Shown here one piece after another: positions 63,527-64,000 of a DNA stretch of 64,000 bases. Numbering within the stretch: the stretch's first letter is position 1; each line of letters opens with the position of its first letter. Under the pieces are notes generated by a model, which ran no database searches, was not told the origin of the DNA, and saw only the letters and a program-made list of their open reading frames with translations. This DNA is from Deinococcus apachensis DSM 19763. Lineage in GTDB: Bacteria > Deinococcota > Deinococci > Deinococcales > Deinococcaceae. The position numbers and the translations under genes are program-made. The DNA is taken from positions 1 through 64,000 of the forward strand of contig NZ_KB906413.1 of assembly GCF_000381345.1 (NCBI RefSeq). The letters run 5' to 3'.

Positions 63527-64000
63527 TCAGGTGCTCTCGAAGCGCAGGTGCCGGACGCTGCGGCCCACGCTGCGAATCTCGCGCAGGGCCTGCATGCCGA
63601 TCTTCACGTGCTGAGTGGCAAAGGTCTCGGTCACCCAGCGGTCACTCTCGGTCGTCTTGACCCCCTCGGGCACCATGGGCTGGTCCGAGACCAGGAGCAG
63701 CGCCCCGGTGGGGATGTGGTTGGCAAAGCCAACCGTGAACACGGTCGCGGTCTCCATGTCGATCGCCATGCAGCGGGTCCTGGTCAGGTACTCCTTGAAG
63801 GCCGCGTCGTGCTCCCACACCCGGCGGTTCGTCGTGTAGACGGTGCCCGTCCAGTAGTCGAGCCCCGCGTCCCGGATGCTCGACGAGATCGCCCGCTGGA
63901 GGCTGAACGCCGGGAGCGCCGGAATCTCGGGCGGCAGGTAGTCGTTGGAGGTGCCGTCGCCCCGGATGGCCGCGATGGGCAGGATGAGGTCCCCCACCTT
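63527..64000 (-). CDS. amn: AMP nucleosidase, C-terminal part (start beyond window)
   Basis: The last 157 or so residues match the C-terminal phosphorylase-fold half of AMP nucleosidase: 'LPPEIPALPAFSLQRAI', 'TGTVYTTNRRVWEHD', 'CMAIDMETATVFTVGF' and 'ALLLVSDQPMVPEGVKTTESD'. AMP nucleosidase splits AMP to adenine and ribose 5-phosphate. The 5' end lies past position 64000. It precedes the HRDC gene on the same strand by 97 bases. Confidence 0.9.
   Translation of the reverse strand, partial: KVGDLILPIAAIRGDGTSNDYLPPEIPALPAFSLQRAISSSIRDAGLDYWTGTVYTTNRRVWEHDAAFKEYLTRTRCMAIDMETATVFTVGFANHIPTGALLLVSDQPMVPEGVKTTESDRWVTETFATQHVKIGMQALREIRSVGRSVRHLRFEST

Overview
The window reads as chromosomal DNA of a high-GC Deinococcus (order Deinococcales). 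The strongest markers are an IrrE/PprI metalloprotease gene fused translationally to a folate operon, a 16S rRNA gene with no 23S behind it, a ruvB gene whose upstream region carries a near-perfect radiation/desiccation response motif (RDRM), a fused cytochrome oxidase I/III gene, and many genes that start 5-8 bases after a TANNNT -10 box (leaderless transcription). The species cannot be fixed from the sequence alone. No prophage, insertion sequence, CRISPR array or tRNA was seen.

Layout. 1-285 is the 3' end of 16S rRNA, closed by a hairpin. 402-3376 holds an acyl-CoA-binding protein and irrE-folP-folB-folK. 3420-6748 has small proteins and pnp. 6895-12517 is a metabolic stretch (GrpB family, molybdopterin oxidoreductase, acyltransferase, secreted hydrolase, cysteine-less ArsC-like protein). 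ruvB (12600-13598) follows with its RDRM. 14584-21867 is a respiratory block: SCO copper chaperone, CtaD/E fusion, CtaC with a cytochrome c domain, CtaB, CtaA and a CtaM-like DUF420 protein. 21935-29560 carries panB, a GGDEF protein, a ChlI/MoxR-like ATPase, a 22-residue-repeat protein, a broken GNAT gene, gatB and membrane proteins. 29611-35656 has an unknown protein, a YqhA protein, two receiver-only response regulators and a glycolate oxidase operon (glcF-glcD-glcE-like). 35662-40908 includes a 3D-domain protein, surE, a frameshifted permease-prefix gene with its PadR regulator, a LysM-M23 endopeptidase and truA.

40926-43705 is the most accessory-looking part: a small HTH gene and a C5 DNA methyltransferase on the plus strand face an HNH nuclease and an unknown protein on the minus strand. 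Inverted repeats lie exactly on the methyltransferase promoter and across the nuclease start. I read this as a restriction-modification or related DNA-defence module with transcriptional control.

43764-46896 is a putrescine-forming agmatine operon with a tandem-GNAT gene between aguA and aguB. 47025-50921 has an RNase II-type exonuclease and a beta-solenoid/SHOCT/DUF2089 operon behind a palindrome-bearing promoter. 51368-55353 has DinB, GNAT, GGDEF, flavin reductase, xseB and plsC genes. 55395-58709 is a cobalamin-riboswitch-controlled B12-type ABC transporter plus a thin ferredoxin. A degraded M15 peptidase, a large GAF-PAS-GAF-GGDEF protein, a PLP-fold-like/HRDC fusion and the 3' end of amn close the window.

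Three themes connect the genes. The DNA damage circuit appears at both ends of its logic (IrrE protease; RDRM in front of ruvB). Aerobic respiration is built by one gene block. Three unrelated-looking loci encode short-repeat solenoid proteins. At least three genes are visibly broken (GNAT 26433-26882, permease-prefix gene 37181-38381, M15 peptidase 58490-59338).
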